NCBI RefSeq assembly: GCF_002259485.1
Contig: NZ_NPGA01000008.1
Coordinates: forward strand, 1-64,000
Source of the DNA: Rhodococcus sp. 14-1411-2a
GTDB taxonomy: Bacteria; Actinomycetota; Actinomycetes; Mycobacteriales; Mycobacteriaceae
Length of the DNA: 64,000 bases
Direction: 5' to 3'
The position numbers were made by a program, and so were the translations under genes. The notes below the pieces were generated by a model. The model made no database searches and was not told the origin of the DNA. It was given only the letters and a program-made list of their open reading frames with translations. Position 1 is the stretch's first letter; each line of letters begins with the position of its first letter. Below, piece by piece: positions 63,434 to 64,000 of this stretch.

Positions 63434-64000
63434 TCCGGGTACTGATCGTCGACGACGAACCCTTGATCGCCGAGGCCCACAAGACGTACGTCGAGCGCAC
63501 CCCGGGCTTCGAGGTGGCCGGGGTGGTGCACACCGGCGCTTCGGCCATGCGCTTCGCCAGTACCGAGGCCGTCGATCTGGTGTTGCTCGACATCGGGCTG
63601 CCCGATGCGAGCGGCATCGACGTCGCGGCCGCGCTCGGTGGTCTGCGGCCGAGTCCCGACGTCATCGCCATCACCTCCGAGCGGGATCTGTCGGTGGTGC
63701 GTTCGGCGGTGGCACACGGCATCGTGCTGTATCTGCTCAAGCCGTTCACGTTCGCCGCGTTCCGCGACAAGCTCGAGCGCTATCGCGAATTCCATGCCGC
63801 GTTGCCTGCCGGCGAGAACGCGTCGAGTCAACGCGACATCGACCGCGCCATGGCACATCTACGAACAGCCGACGAACGCGTGTCGACGCCCAAAGGCATT
63901 GCTCCACAAACCATGGACGGCATCACCGCCAGCGTCAGAGAAGCCGCTGACGGACTCAACGCATCCGAGGCCGCCAAGGTCGTCGGAGTTTCCCGCGTGA
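63430..64000 (+). CDS. CitB/DcuR-type response regulator (3' end beyond window)
   Basis: GTG 63430 overlaps the kinase TGA as GTGA. The frame stays open to the window edge, 190 codons, so the C-terminus is cut off. The receiver has the acidic pair in LIVDDEP, the phosphoacceptor Asp54 in VLLDIGLPDASG, the Thr/Ser of AITSERD and the switch lysine of LLKPFTF. A helix-turn-helix end, GLNASEAAKVVGVSR, follows, as in CitB/DcuR regulators. It probably activates the dicarboxylate symporter gene with the adjacent kinase. Confidence 0.9.
   Translation, partial: MIRVLIVDDEPLIAEAHKTYVERTPGFEVAGVVHTGASAMRFASTEAVDLVLLDIGLPDASGIDVAAALGGLRPSPDVIAITSERDLSVVRSAVAHGIVLYLLKPFTFAAFRDKLERYREFHAALPAGENASSQRDIDRAMAHLRTADERVSTPKGIAPQTMDGITASVREAADGLNASEAAKVVGVSRV

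Overview
This is a high-GC actinobacterial chromosome segment. Gene content and order point to Mycobacteriales, most likely Rhodococcus or a close relative. It has mycothiol synthase, GlnR, LytR-CpsA-Psr, DUF3073 and cydABDC. The order acyl-ACP desaturase - dus - LCP - phoU - mshD - glnR - DUF2993 - thioredoxin - cysteine-rich leader - sseA/sseC - FABP-like - aminodeoxychorismate lyase - ygfZ - DUF3073 - purM - purF - purL - purQ - purS follows the mycobacterial Rv0824c-Rv0787A neighbourhood, with insertions. I see no tRNA, rRNA, CRISPR array, transposase or phage gene.

Layout. 1-4.2 kb: desaturase tail, tRNA-dihydrouridine synthase, LCP cell-wall ligase, PhoU. 4.3-8.5 kb: pstSCAB phosphate transporter on the minus strand, convergent with phoU across a bidirectional terminator, with a two-unit PHO/RegX3-type box upstream of pstS. 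8.5-13.5 kb: mshD and glnR (minus), then a DUF2993 protein, a thioredoxin, a leaderless polycysteine leader peptide and its sulfur operon (DUF4395, thiosulfate sulfurtransferase, DUF1416). 13.5-16.3 kb: cutinase-like secreted hydrolase, a 32-codon leaderless membrane microprotein translationally coupled to an FABP/nitrobindin-like protein, and a branched RNA-structure element. 16.3-22.3 kb: cytochrome bd operon cydABDC with a strong palindrome upstream. 22.3-45.3 kb: folate, YgfZ and MOSC genes, purine biosynthesis (purM, purF, purL, purQ, purS) interrupted by an oligopeptide-type ABC transporter, a membrane protease/hydrolase pair, a nucleoside phosphorylase and an M18 aminopeptidase. 45.3-47.6 kb: metallo-hydrolase, lipoprotein, thiM.

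47.6-58.9 kb is the most distinctive part. A DeoR-family regulator and a divergently transcribed LyxK-like FGGY kinase flank a roughly 400-base control region. From this region an 8.3 kb operon runs rightward: a polytopic membrane protein, a glycerol-kinase-like kinase, a HAD-IIA phosphatase, a glycerol-1-phosphate-dehydrogenase-like metal-dependent dehydrogenase, a ThDP-dependent enzyme and a GlpD-like flavoprotein dehydrogenase. Together these look like a catabolic route for a glycerol-like or C4 polyol that I cannot match to a described pathway. It is my leading candidate for an undescribed system.

58.9-64 kb: DUF2334 deacetylase-like protein, glutathione-peroxidase-family protein, and a C4-dicarboxylate symporter divergent from a CitA/DcuS-like sensor kinase and its response regulator. 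The regulator runs off the right edge.

Start codons were often moved from the longest reading frame using ribosome-binding sites, operonic 4-base overlaps (ATGA/GTGA), or a -10 box seven bases before the start codon (leaderless). All functional calls come from reading the sequence; no database search was run.
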